NCBI GenBank assembly: GCA_003248315.1
Contig: QKWM01000004.1
Location: 5,515,001-5,579,000, forward strand
Direction: 5' to 3'
Source: Streptomyces sp. SW4
GTDB lineage: Bacteria > Actinomycetota > Actinomycetes > Streptomycetales > Streptomycetaceae
DNA: 64,000 nt
Of this stretch, positions 8,033 through 17,104 are shown in pieces. Position numbers and translations under genes: made by a program. The notes under the pieces were generated by a model. That model searched no databases and had not been told where the DNA came from. It saw only the letters and a list, made by a program, of their open reading frames with translations. Each line of letters opens with the position of its first letter. Position 1 is the stretch's first letter.

Positions 8033-9037
8033 TCACGCGCCGTCCCGGAGCGTCAGGAGGTACCGGGCGGTCAGGGCCACGGCCCGGTCCTCGTCGTGGA
8101 CGAGGTCCGCCAGGGCGGCCGACGTCAGCGGGCCCGGTACGCCGGCGAGCGCCTGGGTCAGCCGCCGGCGGGCGGCGGCCGGTGCGGCGCCCGGGGCCAG
8201 CCGTTCGACGAGGGCGGCGGCGATCCGCTCCGCCGGCTCCGGGTCGCCCGCCAGCGCGGCCAGCGCGTCGGCCGCGTCGACGTCGTTCGGCCCCTCGACG
8301 ACCATGTCGACGAGCGCCGGGACCGCGTCGGCCACCCCGCGCATCCCGAGCGTCGGCGCGGCCGTCCGGCGCACCACGGGGTCGGGGCTGGACAGGGCCC
8401 TGCGCAGCAGCGCGGTCGCCCGGGCGTGCGGGATCTCCGCGACGGCCCGCACGGCCCGCTCGCGCACCTGCGCCTCCGGTGCGTGCAGGGCGTCCGCCAG
8501 CAGCGGCAGGGCGGCCTCTCCCGACTGGGCCAGAGCCCACCGCAGGGCTCCGCCGGCGTTCGGGTCCGTCTCGCTCAGCACCGCCTCCACCAGGGCCTCC
8601 ACCGGGACCGGGACCTGCTCGGCCGACGTCAGGGCGGCCCGCTGCCGCCTCCCGGCGCTCCGGGACCCCAGTTCCCGCAGGAGCGCGACGGCCTGGAGGA
8701 CGTCCGGCCAGCCGGCGGGGGCGGCGGCGTCGATCCGGCGCAGCCGCGTGAGCAGTTCCGTCTCGGCCGCGATGCGTTCCCGGGTCCGGCGGACGAGTTC
8801 GGACACGAGGTCCGAGGGCGCGAAGCCGGGATCGTCCAGCGCGCGCCCGGCCTCCCGCAGCGACAGGCCGAGCGAGCGCAGGCTCTCGATGTGGAAGATC
8901 CGCCGGATGTCGGCCTCGGAGTACTCGCGGTAACCGGTCGCGGTGCGTTCCGCCGGGCGCAGCAGCCCGAGCGCCTCGTAGTGCCGGAGCATGCGGGCGC
9001 TGACCCCGGACCGACGTGCCACCTCACCGATCAACAC
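8033..9037 (-). CDS. MerR-family regulator with C-terminal HEAT repeats
   Basis: Residues 1-70 form a classical MerR winged helix (IGEVARRSGVSARMLRHYEALGLL, then GYREYSEADIRRI), followed by the dimerising helix. From about residue 130 to the end (334) the protein consists of alpha-helical HEAT-like repeats (for example LPLLADALHAPEAQVRERAV and ALLRRALSSPDPVVRRTAAP) instead of a ligand-binding pocket, which suggests it binds a protein or nucleic acid effector (inference). The GTG start is 33 bases after the stop of another HEAT protein, so the two form an operon. The family is found in Streptomyces but has no assigned signal. Confidence 0.85.
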   Translation of the reverse strand: MLIGEVARRSGVSARMLRHYEALGLLRPAERTATGYREYSEADIRRIFHIESLRSLGLSLREAGRALDDPGFAPSDLVSELVRRTRERIAAETELLTRLRRIDAAAPAGWPDVLQAVALLRELGSRSAGRRQRAALTSAEQVPVPVEALVEAVLSETDPNAGGALRWALAQSGEAALPLLADALHAPEAQVRERAVRAVAEIPHARATALLRRALSSPDPVVRRTAAPTLGMRGVADAVPALVDMVVEGPNDVDAADALAALAGDPEPAERIAAALVERLAPGAAPAAARRRLTQALAGVPGPLTSAALADLVHDEDRAVALTARYLLTLRDGA

Positions 9038-9070
9038 CCCGTGCCGCCCTTTCGCCGCTGCTCGCCCCGG

Positions 9071-9709
9071 TCAGCCTTCCCCACCACGCGGTCCCAGGGC
9101 AACGATCCGCTTCGCCTCCTCGATCGCGTACGCGAACCCGGCGTCCGGATGGCGCAGCAGATGCTCCGTGGCGAGCGCGTGCCGGCGCACGTGCGGCGCG
9201 GGATCCGCGGCCGCGGCGCGCACCGCCGGCCCGGCCGCCTCGCCCAGGGCGATCAGCGCGCGGCTGAGACTCAGCCGCGTCTCACGCCCGCCGCGCCCCA
9301 GCTGTGCCGCGAGGACGCGGGCCAGCGCGGCCTCCTCGCCCTCGGGGACGAGAGCGACGGCGGCGCGCCACGCGCTGCGTGCCACCTCGTCGTCGGCGTC
9401 GGCCAGCAGCCCGTGCGTGATCGCCGGCCAGGCCCGCCGGTCACCGATCTTGGACAGCGTGTGCAGGGCCTGGCTCCGCGCCCGGGCGACCGGGGAACCG
9501 AGCAGGCCGACCAGCCTCGGCACCGTCAGGGACGGCGCGTGGCGGGTCAGCGCCCACGTCAGGGCCTCGCGGACGTGGAAGTCCGGTTCGCTCGCGCAGC
9601 GTTCGACGAGCACGTCGACGTACCGCGCGTCGGGCGACGTGCCGGCTGCCAGTGCGGCCCGGAGCCGCACCGAGGCGCCGGGGTGTGCGAGTTGCTGTAC
9701 GGGCATCAT
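9071..9709 (-). CDS. HEAT-repeat protein, partner of the MerR-HEAT regulator
   Basis: The 212-residue protein is almost entirely helical HEAT repeats: FHVREALTWALTRHAP, LLGSPVARARSQALHTLSKIGD, LADADDEVARSAWRAAVAL and DPAPHVRRHALATEHLLRHP mark four successive units. It has no membrane or catalytic signature. It is the first gene of a two-gene operon with the MerR-HEAT regulator and resembles that regulator's C-terminal region in repeat type, so it may compete for or present the same partner (inference). Two adjacent ATG codons are possible starts; I use the first, 8 bases after AGAGG. Confidence 0.75.
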   Translation of the reverse strand: MMPVQQLAHPGASVRLRAALAAGTSPDARYVDVLVERCASEPDFHVREALTWALTRHAPSLTVPRLVGLLGSPVARARSQALHTLSKIGDRRAWPAITHGLLADADDEVARSAWRAAVALVPEGEEAALARVLAAQLGRGGRETRLSLSRALIALGEAAGPAVRAAAADPAPHVRRHALATEHLLRHPDAGFAYAIEEAKRIVALGPRGGEG

Positions 9710-9758
9710 GTCCGCGACCTCTTCCGGATGATCACCGGGACCACCTCCCGGGCCGCCC

Positions 9759-9789
9759 AGTGAAGACGTTGTCACGGTGTCAGGGTCAA
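9759..9789 (-). promoter_or_regulatory. Candidate MerR-type promoter with 19-bp spacer
   Basis: On the minus strand TTGACC and TTCACT are separated by exactly 19 bases, the elongated spacer typical of promoters activated by MerR proteins. It lies about 50 bases upstream of the HEAT-MerR operon. The -10 hexamer matches the consensus at only three positions and the dyad in the spacer is weak, so this is a candidate only. Confidence 0.4.
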
Positions 9790-9847
9790 GCGCCGCGGCC
9801 CCGGCAGTAGAGTGCCGTCGGCACGGACACGGCGCGTGGGGGAGCAC

Positions 9848-11965
9848 ATGACGGCGCAGACGGCCCCGAGGTGGGCATCGGCACTCGAATCGGTGGTGGT
9901 CTACGCGCAGGGCGCCCTGTGCCGCCGGCTGGCGCGCGGCGCCGTACCGGCGGACGGGCGGATCCGGGTGACCGGCCTGCCCCGGTCGATGGACCCCGGC
10001 TCCCTGCGGGCCCGCGTCGTCGGCTCCACGGCGGTGCGGGTCGCCGAGGCCCGGGTGGAGGCCGAGGCCGCACCGTCCGGCACCCGGCCCACCGGCGACC
10101 TGCGCCGCGAGGCGGAGCGGTGCCGGGACGCCTACGACGCGGCCAGGGCCCGCCGGGACCGGCAGCTGGGCCTGATCGAGGAGGTGGCCGCGCTGCGCCC
10201 GGTGCCGCCGCCCCGCAGGAAGGACGACCCGCACCGCCGCACCCCGGTCGACGCGTGGCTGGAACTCGCCGCGTTCGTCGACGACCGGCTGACGGCGCTG
10301 CACGCCCGGCTCCGCGAGCTGGAGGAGGAGCTGGAGACCGCCGAGCACGCACTGGACGCCGCGACGGACGCGCTTGCCCGGGCCTCCACCGACGCCCCCG
10401 CGCCGCACGTCGAGACCTCGCTGTCCGCCGTCCTGACCCTGGCCGGCGCCGGCGACGCGGACACCGAGGCCGAGGTGGAGGTCGAGTACGGCGTTCCGGG
10501 CGCCGTCTGGGCACCCGCCTACCGCCTGACCCGCCGGCAGGGCGAGGACGAGGGCGGCTGCTGCTGCGCGCGTCCGTCGCCCAGCGCACCGGCGAGGACT
10601 GGACGGGCGTACGCCTCTCCCTGGCCACCGCCGACCTGCGGCGCCGCACCGACGTGCCGCGGCTGCGCTCGCTGCGCCTCGGACGCGGCCGGCCCGCCCC
10701 GGCGCCCTCGGGCTGGCGCGAGCCCCCGAGCGGGCTGGCGGACCTCTTCGCCGGGTACGACGCGGCGGCGCCCCGCCCGGCCGCCGGCCCCCGGTCCCGG
10801 GCCGGCGCCGGCGCCGAACCCGCGGCGGCCGGCTCCCCGCACGGCCCGGTGCCCCCGCCGGCCGCGGGCCCCGCGCCCGAGGCCCTCGGCGGCGCGGCGG
10901 GCGCCGTGCCCGCGGCCTTCGGCGGCGCGGCGGGTGCCGTGCCCGCGGCCTACGGCGGGCCGCCGCCCCCGCCCCAGGCCCCCTCGGGCCGTGCTCCCCG
11001 CACCCGTGCCCGGCCCGCCTCCGCCCCGGCAGCGGCTCCCGCGGCCCCCGGCCGGGCCGCACCGCCACCGGCGTCCGCCGCCGGAACCGCGCCCGAGCCG
11101 CACCCCGAGCCGCCCGTCCCCGCCGCCGGGCCACCGCGCCCGGAGGGAGCCGAACTCGACTACGCCGCACTGGTCCTCAGCGGCCCCGACGAACCGGAGG
11201 AGCGCCGGGGGCGGCTGTTCCCCGGCGCTCCCGGCGACCCGGTGACGGCCGAGTACCGCCGGCGCGCCGAGAAGGTCGCCGCGCTGCCCCTGCCCGGCAA
11301 CGCCGTACGCCCCCGCGAGTCGGCGGGCTCCTTCGACCACCGCTACGACGCCGCCGCACCCGCCGACATCCCCTCCGACGGCACCTGGCACACCGTCACC
11401 GTCTGCGAGGTGCCGGTGGGCCTGCGCACCGAGTACCTGTGCGTCCCGGCCGTCGAACAGACCGTCTACACCACGCTGGTGCTCTCCAACGCCACCGGGC
11501 AGGCCCTGCTCGCCGGCCCGCTGGAGGTCGCGGCCGGCGGGGACCTCCTGCTCACCACCTCCCTGCCCACCCTCGCCCCGGCGGGGAGTGCCGGGTCGGA
11601 CTCGGCCCCGAGGAGGCCATCGGCGTCGCCCGCCGCACGAGCCTGCACGAGTCCTCCTCCGGCCTGCGCAACAACGTGACCGTGCTCGACCACCGCGTCC
11701 GCGTGGAACTGGCCAACCGGCTCGACGCCCCGTCACCGTGGAGGTGCGCGAACGCGTACCGGTCACCTCCGACGCGGAGATCCGGATCGAGGAGAACGCC
11801 GGCTGGCAGAGCCCGGCCGACGGCCCCGGCACCGAGCCGCACGCGCCGGGCACCCGCCTGTGGCGGATCGAGGTGCCGCCCCGCGCCACCGCCGCCCTCG
11901 ACGGCGGCTACGTCATCCGCATCCCGGCCGGCAAGGCCCTGACCGGCGGCAACCGCAGGAGCTGA
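9848..11965 (+). CDS. DUF4139 domain protein (first of a tandem pair)
   Basis: This protein of about 706 residues belongs to the DUF4139/DUF4140 family, loosely annotated as mucoidy inhibitor MuiA-like. It opens with the N-terminal DUF4140-like domain (ALESVVVYAQGALCRRL), continues with a coiled coil (about 145-185, LRELEEELETAEHALDAATD), then the DUF4139 beta domain interrupted by a roughly 130-residue Ala/Pro-rich linker. It ends with the repeated core TTLVLSNATGQALLAGPLEV and VEVRERVPVTSDAEIRI. No signal peptide is seen. Three bases are lost (about 10557, 11590 and 11735). The second family member starts 10 bases downstream. The biochemical role of the family is unknown. Confidence 0.8.
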
Positions 11966-11974
11966 CACCACCGC

Positions 11975-13532
11975 ATGTCCACGAGCCCCACACCGATCGC
12001 CCTGCCCGTCACCGCCGTCACCTGCCTGGAGGACCGGGCGCTCGTCGAGCGGTCCGCCGTGCTGGACCTGGAACCGGGCACCCGGACGGTGCGCCTCGGA
12101 CCGGTCAGCGCCCTGGCCGTCGACCGCAGCCTCCACGCCGAGGTGCCCGCCGGGCATCCGGCGGCCGTGCTCGACGCGCGGATCGTCCGCGAACGGACAC
12201 CGCGGGAACCCGGCCCCGCCGCAGGCGACTCCGCCCTGCGCCACCGTCTGCACGCCCTCGAAGAGGAACACCGGGCGGTGACACGCGAACGCGAGCGCCT
12301 GGGCACCCGCCTCGACCTCCTCGGCCGTCTCGCCGCCGACCTGCTCCGGGACATCGCCGAGGGCGCCGGCCTCGGCGAGACCGACCGGGACCGCTGGACC
12401 CGCGAACTGGACCGGGTGGACGGCGAGCGCGACACCTGCGGCGAGCGGCTGCGCGCGGCCGACGCCCGGCTCGCCGCGCTCGGCGGCGAACTCTCCGACG
12501 TCCGGCACGCCCTGGACCTCGCCGAGACCGAACCGCCCGGACTCCTCGCCCACATCGAACTGACCGTCCGTGCGGCCACCGCCGGCCCGGTCCCGGTCCG
12601 CCTGACCCACCTGACCCCTGCGCCCTGTGGCGGCCGGCCTACCGGGCCGTGCTCGACGGGGACTCGCTCACCCTGGACTCGGACGCGATGGTCTGGCAGC
12701 GTACCGGCGAGGACTGGACGAACGTCCGGCTGACCCTGTCGACGGCGCGCACCGCGCTGGCCACCGAGCCGCCCCGGCTCGGCGAGGACAGGCTGACGCT
12801 CCGGGACCGCCCCGCGGCCGAGCGCCGCGCCGTCCACGTGGAACTGCGCGAGGAGGAGATCACCGGCCTGGGACCCGCCCCCGTCCAGGGCCTGCCGGGA
12901 GTCGACGACGGCGGCGAGGTACGGGTGCTGCACTGCGGCACGCCGGTCACCGTGCCGTCCGACGGACGGGCCCACCGGGTGCCCGTCTCCTCCTTCACGA
13001 CCCCGCGAGCACCGAGCACTCCTGCGCGCCCGAGCTGTCCCCGCTCGTCGGCGAGGTGGTCCGGTTCGACAACCGGTCCGGTCACGCCCTGCTCGCCGGT
13101 CCCGTGGACCTCGTCCGCGGCAGCGGCTACACCGGCCGCGGGACACTGGACTTCACCGCCCCCGGGGCCCGCGCCGACCTCGCCTTCGGCAGCCGCGACG
13201 ACCACCGGGTGCTGCGCCACACCGAGGAGAGCCGTGACACGACGGGCCTGAGCCAGCGCACCGTGCTCACCCGCACCGTGCGGCTGCACCTGTCCCGCTT
13301 CTCGGCGCCCGCCGAGCACGACGAGCACGTGGTCGTCGTCCGGGAACGCGTCCCGGTCTCCGAGACGTCCGAGGTGGAGGTGAGGCTGCGCCGGGAGGCC
13401 TGTTCCCCCGCGCCCGACGAGGTCGACGCCGACGGCATCGTCCGCTGGGACGTCCCGCTCCCGCCCGGCGGCCGGCGCACCGTCACGCTGGTCTACGAGG
13501 TCACGGCGAGCGCCCGGGTGAGCGGCCTGTGA
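11975..13532 (+). CDS. DUF4139 domain protein (second of a tandem pair)
   Basis: About 520 residues long, this protein has the same order of domains as its neighbour: ALPVTAVTCLEDRALVERSA at the N-terminus, a coiled coil (about 85-175), then the beta domain with WRPAYRAVLDGDSLTLDSDA and VWQRTGEDWTNVRLTLSTA. It ends with the GHALLAGPVDLVRGSGYTG and VVVRERVPVSETSEVEVRL blocks. It lacks the long Ala/Pro linker of the first copy. Two bases are lost near 12620 and 13000. The 10-base gap to the upstream gene indicates cotranscription, and the pair may form a heteromer (inference). Confidence 0.8.
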
Positions 13533-13548
13533 CCGCGCTCCGCGGTAC

Positions 13549-14834
13549 TCAGCGGCGCTCGGGCAGGTCCGCCTCGGCCGGCCCGACCGCCGCCGGCGCC
13601 GGCCCTCCCGGCCGGGCCGGCGAGGACGACGCCGGCCGGGGCGGCTTCGTCCCGCAGAAGGCCGCCTCCAGGGTGCCGCCGAGCGCCGTGTTGGCCCCGC
13701 CCCGGTTCGAGGTGTTGGCCATCGCGGCGAGACTGCGCCGGCCGTCCCTGGTCGCGAACGCGTAGGTGTAGTAGCCCTGGACGGTGCCGGTGTGGCCGTA
13801 CACCCGGGTGCCGCAGCTCAGGTCGTAGCGGCGCACGCCGAGCCCGTAGAAGCGGGTGCCCGTGGTGTCCGTCGGGCCACGGTGGTCATGGCGTCGAGCA
13901 TGCGCGGCGAGAGCAGCCTGCCTCGCATGAGCGCGGTCAGGAAGGTGTTCAGGTCCGCCGGGCTGGAGATCACCGCGCCCGCCGCCTGCGCCCAGGACAC
14001 CGTCTGCTCGGTGGAGTCCACCAGCGGGGCGCCGGCCTCGTCCGGGTGCAGGTAGCCCCGCGCGTGCAGACCCTCGATCCGGGTGCCGGGGTGCACGTAG
14101 GAGGTGGCGCGCAGCCGCAGGGGCCCGATGATCCGCCGCTCGTACGCGCGGGCGACCGGCTCCCCGGTGGCCTGTTCGACGAGCATCCCGGCCACCACGA
14201 AGTTGGTGTTCGCGTACCGGTACGCGGCACCGGGCTCGGTGCGGGGCTCCTTGAGCGCCAGGTCCACCAGTTCCCGGGGGGCGAACACCCGGTCGCGGAC
14301 CGCCTCGAACCCGGGCACGGTCCGCCGGAACATCGCCTCCGTGTAGTCGGGCAGTCCGCTGCGGTGGGTCAGCAGGTGCCGCACCGTGATCCGCTCGTCC
14401 GGCAGCAGCCCCGGCAGGTAGCGGCCGACCGGGGCGTCGAGCGACAGCCTGCCCTCGTCGACGAGTTGGAGCAGCACCACGGCGGTGAAGGTCTTGCTGA
14501 CGCTGCCGACGCGGAAGCGGGCCCGGACGTCCATGGCCGCGCCGGAGACCCGGTCGCGGACACCGGCCGTCCGCGACCGGACGCCCTGCGGACCGGTGAA
14601 CCGGGCCATCGCACCCGGCGCCCCCTCGGCCACGGCGGCGCGCAGCGCGGCGGACACCCCGTCCATGTCCGGCGCGGGAGCGGCGGACCGTACGGCGGCG
14701 GGGGAGCCGGGGGTGCCGTGCGCGGCGGGGGAGCCGGGGGCTCCGTGCGCGGCGGGGGCGCAGACGAGGCCCCCGGCGAGCGCGGCGATCAGGGCGGCTC
14801 CTGCGGTCAGGCGCCTGCGCGGAGATGACGGCAC
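13549..14834 (-). CDS. Secreted serine hydrolase of the class C beta-lactamase/DD-peptidase family
   Basis: A signal peptide (RRRLTAGAALIAALAGGLVCAPAAHG, cleavage near residue 31, in two parts) precedes a penicillin-binding-like serine hydrolase domain. The active-site motifs are visible: SVSK (Ser111, Lys114), YAN (Tyr207, Asn209) and a C-terminal HTG in YGHTGTVQGY. Such enzymes act outside the membrane as D-alanyl-D-alanine carboxypeptidases, esterases or amidases; the exact reaction cannot be told. The GTG start fits the signal peptide. One base is lost near 13876 (MTTVGPTDTTGTRFYG on restoring it). The gene is convergent with the DUF4139 pair and divergent from the lysyl-oxidase-like gene. 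Confidence 0.82.
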
Positions 14835-15274
14835 GTCGAACCTCGATTCCCTCGGGGCGCCCACATGGTGCGGGCCGGACTGCGGACGGCACGGACGGCA
14901 CGGGGAGCCGGTGTCCACGGCCGCCCCGCACCGGCCCAGTGTCATGGCTCCACGCGCCCGGCCCGGGGCATTTCGGCCGGACGCACCCCTCCGTGTCGCG
15001 ACCGGCGGCGCCTTAGCAGGTGCGCCGCACACGCGCACGGCGAATCCACGACAACGGCCCGATGTCCTCCCGTACTTCCTCCGCAGCGACGTCATCCGGC
15101 CAACATCGCGCCGCCCTCGCCGTCCGGGACAACCGAGGCGTCGGCCGGTTCCTCTCACAGCGCGGGCACAGCGAGCGCCGCTCACGGCGCCGGCCCGGCG
15201 GGCCGCTTCACGCACCGCGAACCGTGCCGCCGGCCGCCTGCCTTCCGTCACACCGCACCCGGAGGAACGACTCC
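14835..15274 (+). other. 440-base intergenic region
   Basis: This divergent region between the serine hydrolase and the lysyl-oxidase-like gene must hold both promoters, but I see no convincing promoter hexamers, operator dyad, structured RNA or small gene with a ribosome binding site other than the GGAGGA just before the oxidase ATG. Confidence 0.5.
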
Positions 15275-17028
15275 ATGACCACACCCCGCACCACCCGGCT
15301 GCGGCGTCCGCTGCTCGCCGGCACCACGGCGCTCGCCGTGACGGCCGTGACGGCCGGCGTCGTGACCGCCGCCTCCGAGCCGGCGAAGGCCGCCGAACGG
15401 CCCGAACTGAGCCTCGTCGCGGCGACCGACGCGATCACCTTCACCTCCTGGAAGGAGGAGCCGGGCGTCCACCTGGACCTCGGCACCTACCTCACGGCGG
15501 AGGGCATGCCGCTGGAGCTCACCGTCACCCGGAAGTCGTACACGGCCCCGGTGACCGTCACCCAGACCGTCCACGAGGGCGGCAAGGCGAAGGCCAGGCG
15601 CCTGCCCGCGGGCACCGTCGAGGACTTCTCCGGGCTGCCCGGCTTCGTCCAGATCACCCTCACCGACAAGGCCGGAAAGAAGGTCCTCGGCCGCACCGAG
15701 GACTTCTGCCCGAACAACGCCAGCGGCCGCGTGCGGCCCGACGCCCCGGCCACCTCCCGGTATCCGGAGAGCTGCCCGACCAACCCCTTCACCCTCGGCT
15801 CGGTGTGGGGCGTGGAGAAGGGCTGGGCCGCCAACACCTACGGCGGCTCGTACTCCGAGCCCGTGCAGCTGCCGGCCGGCCGGTACACCGCCAAGGTCCG
15901 CGTGGCCAAGAAGTACCGCGACCTGTTCGGCATCGCCGACCGGCCGGCCACGGTCCGGGTGACCGTCGTCGAGCGCAGCTACGAGGACGAGGAGGCGGCC
16001 GCCGGGCCGGCGGCGCGTTCCGCGGCACCCGGCGGACACGCCGGCCATGGCACCGGCCCGCACACGGCCGGCGCGCACGCCGGCCACGGACCGGGTCACG
16101 CCCCGGCACCGGCCCGGGCCGCGGCACCCGCCACGAGCGGCGCGGGCCCGTCGTACAACGTGGGCCACGGGCCGCTCAGGGCCGCGCCGCCCGCCCTGCC
16201 GTGGGCGCTGAAGAAGCAGCAGACCGCGCGCTCGGCGCGGCCCGCCGACGCCGCCGGCCGCACCGACGGTTCCCGGCAGGCGCCCGGTCTGAAGCCGGCG
16301 GCCCGCCGGCCCGCCGGCAAGCCGTCCGTCCCGGACGTCCCCAAGCCGGACCTGCGCTCCCTGCCCGCGTACGGCATCACGATCAGCGACGGCGAGAAGG
16401 ACATCCCCGGCAAGGACCACCTGGCCTTCAGCGCCAACGTGTGGAACGCCGGCCCCGCCCAGCTCGTCGTGGACGGCTTCCGCTCTCCCGGCAAGGCCAA
16501 GATGGACGCCTTCCAGTACTTCTACGACGCCAAGGGCAAGCAGGTCGGCCACACCCCGACCGGCACGATGGAATGGGACCCGCGTCCGGGCCACATGCAC
16601 TGGCACTTCACCGACTTCGCCAGCTACCGGCTGCTGAAGGCGGACAAGAAGGAGGCCGTGCGCAGCGGCAAGGAGGCGTTCTGCCTGGCCAACACCGACG
16701 CGGTGGACTACACGGTGAAGAACGCCAACTGGCACCCGTACAACACCGACCTGGCCACCGCCTGCGGCGAGGAGACCTCGATCTCCGTCCGCGAGGTGCT
16801 CGACGTCGGCTCCGGCGACACCTACACCCAGGACCTCCCGGGCAGTCCTTCGACATCACCGGCGTGCCCAACGGCACGTACTACATCCAGGTGCTGGCCA
16901 ACCCGGAGAAGCGGCTGAAGGAGACCCGGCTCGACAACAACAGCGCCCTGCGGAAGATCGTGCTCGGCGGCAAGCCCGGCAAGCGGACGGTGACCGTGCC
17001 GCCGCACGGCCTGGTCGACGCCGGCTGA
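15275..17028 (+). CDS. Secreted lysyl-oxidase-like copper protein with His-rich linker
   Basis: The 584-residue protein has an N-terminal signal (RRPLLAGTTALAVTAVTAG), an Ig-like N-terminal domain (about 45-235), a low-complexity His/Ala/Gly linker (about 250-285, including GGHAGHGTGPHTAGAHAGHG), and a C-terminal lysyl oxidase domain. In that domain the copper-binding motif HMHWH sits at residues 440-444 (RPGHMHWHFTDFASYRL) and the closing block SFDITGVPNGTYYIQVLANP is preserved. Lysyl oxidases convert lysine side chains or amines to aldehydes with a copper and quinone cofactor. ATG follows GGAGGA. One base is lost near 16845. The His-rich linker may buffer metal (inference). Confidence 0.85.
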
Positions 17029-17059
17029 CCCGGCCGCCGTGGTGACCCGGCCGCCGCGG
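17026..17059 (+). repeat. 17-bp tandem duplication beginning at the stop codon
   Basis: TGACCCGGCCGCCGTGG is followed directly by TGACCCGGCCGCCGCGG, differing at one base. The first copy starts with the TGA of the lysyl-oxidase-like gene, so the duplication repeats the stop codon and trailer. Confidence 0.8.
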
Positions 17060-17064
17060 TGACC

Positions 17065-17102
17065 ACCGGCCCGCCTCCGCCCGCCGGCGGACGCGGGCCG
17101 GT
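17065..17102. terminator. Strong inverted repeat, probable bidirectional terminator
   Basis: ACCGGCCCG pairs perfectly with CGGGCCGGT, with a second inner stem (TCCGCC with GGCGGA). It lies between the ends of the convergent lysyl-oxidase-like gene and the sensor phosphatase gene. There is no U tract, as is usual in streptomycete hairpins. Confidence 0.6.
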
Positions 17103-17104
17103 TC

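Noticed and set aside
7628..9763. Long plus-strand frame of 711 codons across the MerR and HEAT genes
   Set aside because: It is antisense to genes with clear domains and has Arg/Pro/Gly-rich shadow composition.
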